Positions 24,640-37,420 of a stretch of 64,000 nt of DNA are shown one piece after another. This DNA comes from Austropuccinia psidii. Lineage: Eukaryota; Basidiomycota; Pucciniomycetes; Pucciniales; Sphaerophragmiaceae. Made by a program: the position numbers and the translations under genes. How positions within the stretch are numbered: the stretch's first letter is position 1; the number at the start of each line of letters is the position of its first letter. The notes under the pieces were generated by a model, which saw only the letters and a list, made by a program, of their open reading frames with translations, had not been told where the DNA came from and did not search any database. The stretch is from NCBI GenBank assembly GCA_023105745.1, contig JALGQZ010000009.1, positions 7,972,937 to 8,036,936 of the forward strand, in the 5' to 3' direction.

Positions 24640-25781
24640 GAGCCTTCGAGGTATTTTCAGATACCCAAAAGACCACAAATAATAAAACAATATACAATTA
24701 TAAATGAAATAAATTTATTTATATTATCAAAACAAAGGGTAAAATATAAATATAAATTTATACACAAAAATTGAAATTTAATTATAATTTAAAAATAAAA
24801 TTAAATTGAATTTTAAATTTGTCAAAACAAATTTTTAGTTGAAAAAATTGAGTAAAAATGAATTTTCAACAAAAATACCAAAATTAAAGTATTCTTGGAA
24901 AAACATTAAATAAAAATTATCAAATAAGTTTATCCTACAAAAAAAAATATGAAAATTGTTTCGCCATTGGACTCCTCATAAAAAATAAGGTGGGGTCACC
25001 TCTGGGTAAAAATTCTGTAACTCAACTCTAGCTAATATTAAATTAAGTTTTTGGTATTTTCTGTACAAAAGTTGAAAATCCTCAAAACGTTGATTTAATT
25101 CACAACACATGTGGTGTGAACCATCAATTTTTGTGTGAAAATTGAGGTGTTGTGTGTAATTTAGAAGTTATGAGGAATTGAAGTATTTTCACTTTAAATG
25201 TCAAAATGTGTGTGTGTGTATTACATAGGTGAACTTTAATTTACATATGAGGTGTCAATTATCACATTTGTGTGCTATGAAAACTCAATTTAATTACATA
25301 TGCAAATTATAAGTATAATACATGATGAGGAATGAAAAAAAAAATAAATTGGAAATATTGATTCTGGGGGGGAGCCAGACCCCCAAATTTCATGCTTACA
25401 GGCATTAGATGTCAAAATTCAGGCAATAGTTCATCACTTTTGGCCTGGTATTGAGTCACAGGGTCTGTGTCTCAATTGATGATGGGGTTTTGATACCAAA
25501 CAGGGCAGATTTAACTGTTGCCAAGAGGGTAAAGCTACCCTTAAGATAAAACAAACATTGTAAAAAAGGTTTTAACAGGTTTTGACGTGTCTTACACACA
25601 TTCTGACGTGTTTTGAAGGCTTAAATACAGGTATTAATACAGTAATGGCTGATTTGAGGGTCAAAAATGGCTAAGACCAGCCCTTTTATGGTCTAAATCA
25701 GGGTTCAATGATGTTATAATTGGCTTTTCTGGTGTCAGAGTGTTTTCCATGACTGACAAAAGCAAATTTTACTTTTGGTGT
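24640..25781 (-). repeat. right LTR-like repeat of the decayed gypsy, first part
   Basis: Matches 17305-18440 in order, including the GCCAGAC/CCCCCAAAT block (25374 versus 18001) and AACTGTTGCCAAGAG (25512 versus 18139). It stops at the insertion of the 16.6-kb LTR element and resumes at 42376. Confidence 0.6.
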
Positions 25782-27377
25782 TGTGGTATTCCATACCATG
25801 AGTATCAGTTTCAAGCTTACCAATAAAACAAAAAAAAAGGTAATAAAACAAATTATGCAAAACATATTTACACATTACAACAACAGGTTTCAAACAGAAA
25901 TATAAAATACAAAGCCTCAAGATCTTATCAAAACAGTATAGTATCAAAGGATATATCCACCTTACCGCATCATCAATAACAAATTACGTCATTAAAGGCA
26001 GTTAATCTAAATAAAGGTATATGAAGATGGACCAAAGCATCAGAAGCTGTATTTTCCCCACCTTGATTCAATTGAAAGAAGAAATACCTCAAGGTTATGC
26101 ATAAAATTTCAATATATTTTCCAAGAACAAATTTTTGCTTAGTAATAATGACACACATCAAAATTGATAGAAATGATGCAATCTCCATATGAAATGCTAC
26201 AATACTAAAATAAAGCACCAGCATAATTCTCTCATATATATCATATTACTAGAAGAAATTTCAATTGTCAGGAGCTGTATTTTCTCCACTTTCTTGCAAA
26301 AAAGAAAATCTCAGCAGCCAAATTATCTCAAATACATCACATGATTTTGATAAGAAAAAGCACCACCAGCATAATTCTCTCATAACATACGTAAAAAATA
26401 GAAACAAAAATATTTTCCCCACCTTGATTCAATTGAAAGAAGAAATACCTCAAGGCTATGGATAAACTTACAATATATTTTCCAAGAACAAATGTTTGCT
26501 TAGTAATAATGACACGCATAAAACTTGATAGAAATGATGCAATCTCCATATTGAATGATACAATACTAAAACAGAAACACCAGCATAGTTCTCTCATAAC
26601 AGACGTAAAAATAGAAACAAAAAATACTGTCCCCACCTTCAAGAAAACCTCACCAACCTCACCAGTTATATTATCTCAATGACCTCACATGACTCTGATA
26701 AAAAGAAAATCTCACCAGAAAAATTATCTCAAAGACATCACATGATTTTGCAAAATTATCTCAAAGACATAACATGATTTTGATAAGAAACAGAAACACC
26801 AGCATAATTTTCTCATATATATCATATGAGTAGAAGAAAGTTCAATTGTCAGTAGCTGTATTTTCTCCACTTTCTTGGCAAAAAAAGAAAATCTCACCAG
26901 CCAAATTATCTCAAATACATCACATGATTTTGATAAGAAAAAGCACCACCAGCATAATTCTCTCAGCAAACACGCTGCTACACCAAAAATACACGTCTCA
27001 CCAGCTAAAACCTCTCAACTATGATTTTTTCTAAGTACCCTATTTTGAGAAGCTCTATGGAGGCCCAAAAGCTATATATAGAGGTCCTCTCCCCCTCATT
27101 TCTCCCATCATCATGGAACAAGTTCCCACTATCCAGGATCACAACCATCCCTGAACTAGCAGGATATCTACAATAGTAGTAGTGTTTTAGTAGTGAAAAG
27201 CTCAGTAGCCTTGCTCAATAAGCTTAGTATTAGTGAAGAATAGTAGTATAACCATAGTAAAAGCTCAGTAGCCTTGCTCAGTAGCTTAGTATTAGTGAAG
27301 AATAGTAGTATAACCTTAGTAAAAGCTTCGTAGCCTTGCTCAGTAGCTTAGTATTAGTGAAGAATAGTAGTATAACC

Positions 27378-27631
27378 TATTGAGGAATGTGCTAGAATGT
27401 TAAAGATCAATAATGGATATGAAATACACAAACCACTTAACTTGTAATTAAAGTATATATAGATTTCACCCTTGATAAGGAAGGATTTTTCCTCGGGGGT
27501 GAATCTCAATTTTATATTTTTACTAAATTTGTGTCTCTGCATATTAACTAATAGGTAATCAAATATTCTTTTGGGGGTGAATCTCAAGTTTATATTTTTA
27601 CTAAATTTGTGTCTCTGCGTATTAACTAATA
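27378..27631 (+). repeat. left LTR of copia
   Basis: Starts TATTGAGGAATGTGCTAG and ends TAACTAATA, so the ends are TA...TA rather than TG...CA. It contains two copies of a 78-bp unit, against three in the right LTR; the 78-bp difference accounts exactly for the length difference. Confidence 0.9.
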
Positions 27632-27648
27632 GGTTATGGGCTTTCAGT
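27632..27648 (+). other. copia primer-binding site candidate
   Basis: GGTTATGGGCTTTCAG directly follows the LTR. Its first part is complementary, with mismatches, to the anticodon arm of initiator tRNA-Met, as in copia and Ty5 elements that use a half-tRNA primer. tRNA assignment is inference. Confidence 0.5.
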
Positions 27649-27718
27649 AAGCTGCTATTGCATCGCCATTCGAAAAACACACTGTTATTTACATTCTCCA
27701 AGCCGTATATACATCAGC

Positions 27719-30700
27719 GTGGCAACCAGATTGGGAAAACCCTACCGCAAAGTCATGGCTTTGTCAACATCAAATTCCGATTTAGAGGACTTGAAATCAG
27801 CACTAGCTAGCGTTGATCAAACTGATGCGCAAGTGCATAAGCCATTAGAAACCGAACGACTAGGCCAAAGCATTGCCCCCCACCTTACCAGAGATGGTTT
27901 AAATTTTCGCCACTGGTCAAGGTCTTTGTGCCTATTGGTCGAAGATATTTTCGATGATGATGAGTACTTTGAAAAGCAAGAGGAGGATGAAATCAGATCT
28001 CGAAATACTGTGATAAAAATATTTATTCTCAAGTCGATTGATGAATCTTTGTGATCTTATGTGGAGGATGTCAACTCGGAAGAAAAATTTATCACCTTTT
28101 AGGCAGCTGATTTACTCATACGTCTTGGTCTCATGTCATGAATTTGTTTACAACTGTTGTCAATGCGACTGGCGATTCCGAAGCTCCAGATAATGGCTAC
28201 GCCAAAATTCAAGACAATCTAAAAAAACTCAAAACTGCGATTGGCGGGCAATGGAGCGATGAGAGCCTAATGGCAATATCTTTTCACCATTGCAACAAGC
28301 AGCACCCCCATGAAATTGCAAATGCGATTGATGCGAGAATTTCAATTGATCCAACAGTTAAAATTAGAGCAAGAGATGTGCTGGAGGTAGCACAGCAACT
28401 AAAGACAAGGGATCAGCCCAGCTCCTCAGGGAGCATCATGACTATGAGTACAGGCAGTTGGTTCAGCAACACCATGCGGCAAAAATCATCTTTGGCCAGC
28501 AATCAACAGTATGTTAAGAAGTCAGTTTTCACACCACCATCTGGAGATGGAAAGTACAGAAGGTATCCTCATCCGAGTACCTGCTCTGAAGCATGGGCTA
28601 GGCAATGGCTGAGCCCTGAACATCCGTGTATTCACTGCTGGGAGTGGGGATACTGGGCACAAGACTGCCCAAGAAAGAGGGCAGGCAAGCTGGCTGCTGA
28701 AGACCCTAGAATCAAGCAACCAGGTCTCAAGCTCAAAAAATCACAACATGTGTCGCATCCGGCCCTGGCAGGAATGGAAGTAAATGAAGACTGCTATGGG
28801 AATGTAGCGTCTATTGAAAGGTTTCCGGCAAATGACTCGTTAGTACTTTTAGATTCTGAAGCAACGCATCACGTAACAAACAATCGATCCATTTTTCTTA
28901 CTTATCGACCAGTGAATTTAACCCTATCGGTCGAGACAACAGACAGGCACAAAGTCAAGGGGATCGGAACGATCAGATTATCTACCCAGGATGGTGATAT
29001 GTTTTTGTCAAACTGTCTATACTGTGAGCAAATCCCAGGTGTTGTTATGTCACTGGGAAAATTTGGGATACATGATGGTGTGATGGAGTTTAAAAATGGA
29101 ATTTTTTGCTTATCCCAAAATGGTATTACTTTTGCTACAAAGTGTGTGAATGATAGATGGTTTTAAATAAAGCAAACATACATGTGAATTGCAATGAAGT
29201 GCAGCTTAAAAAATTGAAATGTGAATCGGTGTTACTACACAAAAGGCTGGCCCATGTGTCGATGAGAACTGTAAGAAAAATGCTCAAGCTTGATGTTGTC
29301 AAGGGCCTGAAAACTTTGGGGTCTTTAAATGATTTAGAATGGTGAGAATCTTGTTCTTTGGCAAAGAGCTGAAATCTTCCGATTATGCTGCCGTCCAGAA
29401 TAATAGTCAACACTCCTGGAGATTTATTGGCGGTAGACCTTATGGGTCCATTCCCACAACCCCTGGACAAATTCTTGTACAATTTGATCATTCAAGACTA
29501 TCTTTCTTCGTTAGTTGCATTCATTCCACTTAGGGCAAAGTCAGGAGCGGCAGAACACATTATGCAGTGGATCGTACAGTTTGAGCGATTAACATCAAAG
29601 AAGATTAAGCGTCTTCGATTGGACAATGGAGGGGAATTCAACTCAAGAGTTATGGAGGAGTTTTTAAGGAAAGAAGGCATAGTTCATGAGAAGACGATTC
29701 CATACAAGCATCATCAAAACGGAAAAATAGAAAGGACAAACAGAACACTGGCTGAAGCAGCACGATTGATGCTAATCCAGGCCAAGTTACCAACAAATTT
29801 CTGGACATATGCTTTCCGACAGGCTGCATGGGTTTTTAATCGAGTACTACATGCCGATCAAGAGAAAACACCCTATGAATTGGTGATCAATCAGAAGCCA
29901 GATATGACCATGTTGAGGGTTTTTGGCTGCATTGCAATTGTGCACAATATGGTTCAGCGGAAGGATTTGACGGAGAAGGCTAAGAAGATGATACACTTGG
30001 GAGTAGCACAGGACTCACAGGGATGGGTTTTCTGGGACCCCAGGGCTGAACAGTTATGTCAAAGTGCTTTGGTTGTATTTATAGAAGACAAACTTTTCTC
30101 TTCTTTGTCATCAATAGCAAAGATCAATCAAATAGCAGCCGGGAGTATTTTTGATGACTTCATTGTAAAAGAAATTGAAGCGCAAGACTCTCTCTATGAA
30201 TTATATCAAATTTTGATTTTGTTTTGAAATGGGACACCATCAAACTACTATCAAGCATTGGAAGGGAAAGATGGACAGGCATGGAAAGCAGCCTGTGAAG
30301 AGGAGTTAAACAATCTGGATACGATGAAAGTGTGGCAAGAAGTAAAGAGGCAAGCTAATATGCAAGTACTAGGAACATGCTCGGTATTTGCAACGAAAAC
30401 GAATCAGGAAGGTGGAATTATTAGGTATGAAGCTAGGCTTGTTGTTCAAGGTCATCGCCAAGTGAAAGGAGTAAATTTTGAAGAAACATTTGCTCCTACG
30501 CCAACGTTTGCAACTCTTTGTTCTGTTTTCCCGATAGCAAGTGCCTACAAGTGGAGAGTAACAACCTTTGATGTGACAAGTGCATATCTACATAGTGATC
30601 TAAATGAGGATATTTATGTTAAGGCGCCACCAGGGGTGGACCTTGAGCCCGGTATGGTTTTTAAGCTGGATAAGGCACTGTATGGACTCAAACAGGCTGG

Positions 30701-31768
30701 AAGATGTTGGTGGTTACACATTAAGAATATTCTCCGAGATATTGGTTTCCGAGCAAATGAGAAAGATCTAAGCACCTATGTTTACCGTCAGGATGGGAAT
30801 ATGGCAGTATTGTGGATGCATGTGGATGATGGAGTCATGGCAACAAGCAGTGATGTACTATGGGCGACTTTGAAGGAAGAATTGAGTAAAAGATTGAAGC
30901 TGAAATGGGATACTGAGATAAACAGTATAGTAGGTATTGAAACAGTTTGAAAAGGGGATGCGTTTATTTTGAAGCAAACATCACTTATCAACAAAATATT
31001 GGCGAATTGCGACAACAATTTTACGGCTTGCGAACCTCTGCCACAGGACAACTTACATTCGAATAAGGCATCTCAACTAGATAGAGAATACCTATCAAGA
31101 ATAGGAATGATTCTTTATCTGGTGCAAGCTATGAGGCCTGATATTATGTATGCAGTCAATTATCTGGCAAGGTTTGCAATGGCACCAATGAGTCTCATTG
31201 GCGTGCTCTGAATCATCTGATAAATTACATCAAGACAACAAGGAATTAAGAACTGGTACTACGCTCAAACGGGAAGAAGGAAGAAATGAAGATTTATGTG
31301 GACGCGAATTGGGGAGGAGAAGGCTGGAGGTCACAACATGGTTATTGTGGTGTTTTAATGGGATGTTTGGTTATGTGGAACTCAAGGAGACAATCTTGTA
31401 TCGCGGCATCGACATGTCAAGCAGAATACATGGCGCTTTCATTTGGGGCGAAGGAGGCACATTGGTTATTACGTAATGTTGAGGAAGTGACTGGAACAAT
31501 AAAACCTACAATTCTATCGGATAATCAATCAGTGGTGAAAATAGCAGGAAATGCAGGAAGCAGGAAGAAATCAAGACACATTGAGAAGGAATTTCACATA
31601 ATTAATGAGCTAATAGTAAATGGGAAGGTAAATCTGGAATTGGTGGACACCAAGCATCAGTTGGCGGATATTTTCACTAAGGCCTTAAGGAAAATCAAGA
31701 TTCGGCCTTTCATCAAGGCTATGGGTGGTTTGTGGGGGGGTGTATTGAGGAATGTGCTAGAATGTTAA
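27719..31768 (+). pseudogene. Ty1/copia polyprotein, broken
   Basis: The copia polyprotein survives in pieces in all three frames, with frame changes near 28135, 29160 and 31220-31285 and several stops. Seen in order: Gag (27719-28620), a damaged zinc knuckle CIHCWEWGYWAQDC in which the His is Tyr, protease LLDSEATHHV where DSG has become DSE, GAG-pre-integrase LLHKRLAHVSMRTVRKML (near 29230), integrase with VDLMG, LRLDNGGEF and GKIERTNRT (29385-30227), RT with GHRQVKGVNFEETFAPT and a HVDD catalytic motif (30258-30950), and RNase H YVDANWGGE, QAEYMAL, SDNQS (31286-31700). Several changes are C-to-T or G-to-A. It cannot give a functional polyprotein. Confidence 0.93.
31733..31742 (+). other. 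copia polypurine tract
   Basis: A TGGGGGGGTG run directly precedes the right copia LTR, the expected plus-strand primer position. Confidence 0.65.
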
Positions 31769-32074
31769 ATATCAATAATGGATATGCAATACACAAACCA
31801 CTTAACTTGTAATTAAAGTATATATAGATTTCACCCCTGCTAGGGAAGGATTTTTCCTTGGGGGTGAATCTCAATTTTATATTTTTACTAAATTTGTGTC
31901 TCTGCGTATTAACTAATAGGTAATAAAATATTCTTTTGGGGGTGAATGTCAGTTTTATATTTTTACTAAATTTGTGTCTCTGCGTATTAACTAATAGGTA
32001 ATAAAATATTCTTTTGGGGGTGAATCTCAATTTTATATTTTTACTAAATTTGTGTCTCTGCGTATTAACTAATA
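31743..32074 (+). repeat. right LTR of copia
   Basis: Starts TATTGAGGAATG and ends TAACTAATA, 332 bp. It holds three copies of a 78-bp unit (TTTGGGGGTGAATCTCAATT within it), each ending at ACTAAT. The left LTR has two. Confidence 0.9.
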
Positions 32075-32735
32075 TAGCCATAGTAAAAGCTCAGTAGCCT
32101 TGCTCAGTAGCTTAGTATTAGTGAAGAATAGTAGTATTAACGTAGTAAAAAAGCTCAGCAGCCTTTCTCAGTGGCTTAGTATTATTAAAAAAAAATAGTA
32201 GTGATATAAAACTCAGTATTAAATTTTTTTTTAAAAGAATCAAATCAAGTAGTCTTATTATTAGTACTCATATCAAAAAAAAATCATTATAATCAACCTA
32301 AACCAAAAATATATATATATATTCTTATCATTATTATTAAAAAAAATAAACAAAAAAAATATTCTTATTAGTTTTATTAAAATAACAGAAACCCAAAACA
32401 TATATATATATATTATCATCACTTTTATTAAAATAAAGTAAAAAAATCTTAGTGTTTATTTTACCAGAAATTTTAGATCAGAGTTTTTACTTCAGTGTTA
32501 TTGATAGGTCTGATTTAGAGACTGCTGATAAGTCTTCTCTATCTGTTAAAGCCACAAATATTATTTTATTTTGTGATTCTCTGTAGGCTGACTATTCAGT
32601 ATTATTTAGAGGGGCAGCTAATACACCTTAGCACCCATGGTTATTGGACAATTCTGAAATTCAAAACAGACTTACCAATAATTTCCCCCTCAAGGTACTG
32701 CCTTATTTCATCCCACACCAAAAGGAGTTCCCACA

Positions 32736-33122
32736 TCTGGTGTCCAAACAGTGGCCAAAAGCTTCAACCATCAATAATCCATCAATTATCAAAAAAAAAA
32801 CAAAAAAAAACATTCAAATTTAGTCCATAAAAAAAAAGCCTTTTATCAATAAAAAATTTCAAGCACCTATCAAGTCAATCTGGAATCAGAAAAACCACAA
32901 AATTCTAAATCATCGTCACCATCAAGTGCTTCAACAAAATCATTTCACTATTATTATCCAAAAAGAGGAGAAAAACCACCTAGAGAAGAATCACCTATAG
33001 ATTATAGTATACCAGTTGGTACACCCAGAACGAAGAAGAAAGATCAAAAAATAGTTACAGATTATTTTCAGAAATTACTCAAGGAACTATTTGAAATTAA
33101 AAACAAAAGTGAAAAAGAGAAA
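32736..33122 (+). other. primer-site position and leader of the RT-less element
   Basis: TCTGGTGTCCAAACAGTGGC starts right after the LTR and is nearly the same as TCTGGTGTCCCAACAGTGGC in the second RT-less element (45441). The tRNA is not identified. The rest is an A-rich leader. Confidence 0.5.
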
Positions 33123-36100
33123 ATGAACAAAGAATATATCAATATGGATTCAGCATCATCATCAAAGATACCACACAATCCAGATGAATCTGAAGAAGAA
33201 ATTATAAATGAAGAGACCATGCAAGGACAAGAAGATATTTTTGATGTAGAAAGACTTCATCAAAGAATGTTGGAAATACAACAAGAATTAATTGAACTCC
33301 TCAAAAAAGAAGGGAAAAGAAAAGAGTCAAGTTTTACCACAGAAAACAGCCCAATGGAAGAAACTACAAGCATGCCAAGAATCTTTAGACAAGACCCTTC
33401 ACCCTCACCATTTTCAAGGCCTATGGCCTCATCAACTCCATTCACTTCACAAAGGCCAAATACTCTACCAAAGCGGGTTAATATTCATGCACAGGCTTCA
33501 AGCCCATTTCAACAAGAGATCCCACAAAACAATACACCCACTGTCAAGAGCAGACCAAAGGATTATAATTTATGGTTTGATGGAAAGGAAGTGGAAAGAT
33601 TTATTAAAAGAGTAGAAAATATAGCAGAAATTTAGGGAGCAAGTGGAAGGGATATAGCAAGACAGATATCCTTTTGGACTAAAGATGAAGAAATTAGCTA
33701 CCATATTGAAGGACTTCCTGGATATGAAACTGGCGATTGGGAGCAATTAAAATTGGATATGAAGAGGATATGGGGAATAGTGTCACCTGAAAGAAGATAC
33801 AAGCAGTCCTCCATTACTCAATTATTTACAAATATTCAACAAGAAGGAGGAATTAGAAATATGACTCAATATAAAAACCTCATTGGTGAATATGAATCAA
33901 TTATTAATTATCTCAGAAGGTATCAATATATACAAGGAGATATAAATCACAATCAAGAAATTTTGGCAAGTCTTTCCTCAAGTGCTCAAGAATCTATTTA
34001 CAAAGAAATGATTAAAGATAAGGCCATGGTGCAAGCTTTGGATGGTGGTTATATCATTCCAAGATTGGAAATCTTAAAGTTATATATTGAACAAGATTTA
34101 GAAGCCAAAGTCTTAATTCAACAGAAGGAATTTTCACAACCAAAGTCAACAGAGAAGAAAGCTAGGTTTGAAGAGGAAAGCTGGGAAGAAGTCTTAAAGC
34201 AAATGAAAGATCTTACCAAAACAATGAAAATAATCAGCCACAAGAAAAGCAATCAAAGGATACTGGGAATGAAGCAGTTAAGGAAGTATTGAATCAGCTC
34301 AAACACTTCTCTGAAGTAGTTGAATCTCCCAAAAACCCTCAACCAAACAATAATCAAGATCATAGAACTATACAATAGTCACAGCCATTCAGGCCAAGAT
34401 ATCCTTCACCACCCATATCTTCTGGTTATAAACCATATGTTCCAGCTCAAATGGCTGCAAGACAGCCATTGAAGTGTTATTACTTCCTAGAAGAAGGAAA
34501 TTCCGCAATAAGATGTAATCATCTCACAGAAGACTTGGAGAAAAGAATGGTATTGAAGTGTGGAGGAACATATCTTTTTCAAAATTTTCAAAGAGTACCC
34601 ACAGAAGGCCCTAAATCTGCAAAAGAATTAGTTAGACATTTTTCCAAAGAGTAGGAGGATTTTACAAAGAAAATGATGGAAAAATTAAATCCACCCCAAA
34701 AGAAGCAAGAAACAACAGTAATTGAGGAAAGTAAAGGTGAGAAGGCAGCAGCTATAGCTCAAATAGAAGAATGGGGAAACTGGAAACCTCCTCAAATATC
34801 ACCAGCAAATGAAAATATTCAAATAAATGTTGGGCTTAAACAGACAAGCCAAAGAGCTGCAAGACAGGAAAGTCAAAGTCAAACCCAGCAAGAGGATAAA
34901 ACTGAAACACACAAACCCTTTAAAAAGAAGATACCAGGTGCCTACCATGAGGAAGATGAGGCAGAAGAAGAAATAAGAGTTCTAATTCCAACAAAATACA
35001 AGAAAACACAAGAAGGAAAGGAAGTAGATAATGATGATATTGAAATCATTTCCAAGGAAAAGAATAAAAAGGCACTTAGACAGGATTAACAAAAGATGGA
35101 ATTAAAAAACAAGGTAAAATATACACCCAATAACCCAAAGATAATAATTGAACATGTGATGAAGAGAATACTTGAACAAAAGATAATTATTACTCTTGAA
35201 GAAATATTATCAATTTCACCAACCTTTATTGATAAACTACAAAATTTAACTACCCAGGAAAAAGAAGTAATAAAATCAGTCAATATGTCAAATATTCAAG
35301 AGAGACTACTTTCAGTAGAGCTATGGGACTATGATACCCCAAGATTACACTATGCATGCCCACTTGGATTTATGGAAGTATTTATTGGAAGAGAAGAATA
35401 TCATACAATGGCATTGGTGGATACTGGATCAGAAATTAATATAATTCCAGAGGAAATTGCAATTAAAGCCTCACTTAAAAGTAGAAAGCTCAATATGAAT
35501 CTTAGAGGAACTGGTGGACATACAACATCTTTGGTTGGACTCTCAGAATTTACACCAATTACTATGATAACAGGAGAAGAAAAAGAAATTCATTTATTCA
35601 TAGCAAAAGGAGCTGTACACACCATACTTGGAAGACCATTTTTAGCAGATAATAATGTTAAATTGGAATCTTAACACAAGAAAGGGGAAGTATTTAGTTA
35701 TCCAGAGCAAGATGGACATCGATTATGCTTACCAATATGTAACCCTCAAGCTATGGGCTGGCAAATTTCTCCATCAAGAGGTATGGAGCTTTGTGCATCT
35801 TCAGAGATTGGAAAATTGTCAATACATGGAGAAGAATCATCCAAAAGAAAAGAAACAGAGGAAACAGAAAGTCAATCTTCAACAAGAGTGAAGACAATAT
35901 TTCTTAGACCTAACAAAATACCCTTCTCAGCTATTTTTGATGCAAAAAATGACTTGAATGTTATAACTCAGGAAATAACCCTAAAAGCAGAATTAAACAT
36001 CAGCCCTTATGCATTGAAATCAACAGTAAACTCTTTGAAGCCAATTGGTCAAATTAAAACTCTTGAAGTCACTTTTGAAAGTGAAGAAAAAACCTACCTG

Positions 36101-37420
36101 GACTTCCTAGTACTTGAGAATTTTAATCAAATAATATTTGAAGAAAAGTCCAGCATATTATCTTCATCTAAAGAAAGTATGCCTGCTGTAACTCATATAA
36201 AGTCTAAACGAAAGGAGACAGAAGATAAACTGGAGGTAGAAGATAGTGAAGCAATAGAAAAAATCAAAGAGGAACTAAAGAAGATGAGAAGAAATTTGGA
36301 CATAGCCATAGAAGACCCAGAGAAATGGCTAGCACTTGAGTTAAGTGGTACAAACAAAGAAGATCAAGTAGCAAGCCCACAGAAGAAATTAAAAATGGAT
36401 CTGAAGCCACCTGAAGAAAATTCCTCAAGAATTTCAGAAGACTATTTCAATTTATTTCAAGAGGAAACCGGGTATATTGGTGATACTGAAAAAGATTTTC
36501 TAAGTGAAGAACCAAAAGATAGCATAATAAAGCCATTGGCAAAAAGAAAATTTGAAGAATTTGAAAAGGAAATTTCCATGATTACTGAAGACAAAATGGA
36601 TCAAGTCTGGGATAGTTATAGTAAGAAAGGGATTAAAAAAAGAATGGAAATAGTTCTAGAAGGAAAATTGGTAGAATCAGGAGATGAATTGAAGTTATGT
36701 CAACAAAATAATGGAAATTGGGAAGATAAATATAAACAAAGCAGAATGTTTGAAGACCTAGAAGAAGGAGAGTTATCAGAAAATACACAAAGGCTAGCTG
36801 GACTTAGCAATCTAGAAGAATTTAATGATGCCTATGATCAAATATGCTTCCTTTCAAGCTCAACTGATTTATTCACTCAAAATCAAGGAATTACATCTGG
36901 ATTACCAAATGACTCCCAGAATCAAAATGGCATACAGAAGGACATACCAGAATATGAAGGAGTGGAAGATTATGTAATACTTCCAATAATAACATTTAAA
37001 GAAATGTATGATTATGAGCTAGATTCAGAAATAATTCAAACCAAATATCTTTCAGAACTACCTGGATCAAATCTTACAAATGTTGATTTTCTGGAATTAC
37101 TGACCACTATTGGAATCAAAGGAAATTTACGGAATTCTTACTGGAAGAAGCCTTATGGATATTAGCAAATGACAATAGAAGGACTGTATCACAAAATGTT
37201 ATGGGCTCAAGAAGATTTGAATCTTGATGGTTTGGAAATCTTGGGAGGAACTATTTGCTGGTGTGACTTTGGGTACATGTTTATTCATGAAGTCAAAGGT
37301 TTTGTTTCAGAATGGAAAGGAAATACACAAAGAAAACAACGCAAAAAGCTATTTGGAGAAATATTGAAGGACATATGTCTTTCAGTAATTCACAACAGAA
37401 GGTTGAATATTTCTCAATAA
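33123..37420 (+). pseudogene. Gag-Pro polyprotein of the RT-less LTR element, broken
   Basis: One long frame interrupted by a TAG at 33633, a frame change near 34255 and stops near 34377, 34652, 35087, 35672 and 37163. N terminus: Glu/Gln-rich (33123-33500). Gag core: LWFDGKEVERFIKRVENIAEI then IEGLPGYETGDWEQLK (33570-34200). A knuckle-like CYYFLEEGNSAIRC lies near 34473. Retropepsin: MALVDTGSEINIIPEE near 35410 with LGRPFLADNN (35628). A second, inactive-looking copy FDAKNDLNVITQEITLKAEL lies near 35937. A long charged region follows and ends at 37420, where RT should begin but does not. Similar sequences are familiar to me from rust retroelements. Probable role: structural and processing proteins for a non-autonomous element. 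Confidence 0.8.

Larger units (their letters stand above)
27378..32074 (+). mobile_element. Ty1/copia element, broken, nested in an LTR
   Basis: A 4697-bp element with LTRs 27378-27631 (254 bp) and 31743-32074 (332 bp), inserted in the 62-bp repeat array of the surrounding LTR. The flanks TAACC (27373-27377) and TAGCC (32075-32079) are a 5-bp duplication with one mismatch, and the uninterrupted array reads ATAACCATAG. Domain order Gag, protease, integrase, RT, RNase H is that of copia. Unlike its surroundings it is rich in CpG. Confidence 0.93.
25782..32735 (+). repeat. left LTR of the large RT-less element, interrupted by copia
   Basis: Without the copia and its duplicated 5 bases this LTR is about 2252 bp, against 2211 bp for the right one. 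It is internally repetitive: a block containing TTGATTCAATTGAAAGAAG occurs at about 26060 and 26425, one containing GAGCTGTATTTTCTCCAC at about 26272 and 26854, and a 62-bp unit (AGCTCAGTAGCCTTGCTCAG) is repeated at 27190-27377 and 32080-32170. Confidence 0.88.

Noticed and set aside
26265..27034. Repeated small ORFs in the RT-less LTR (also 40647-41238)
   Set aside because: They arise from internal LTR duplications and are short and frame-inconsistent.
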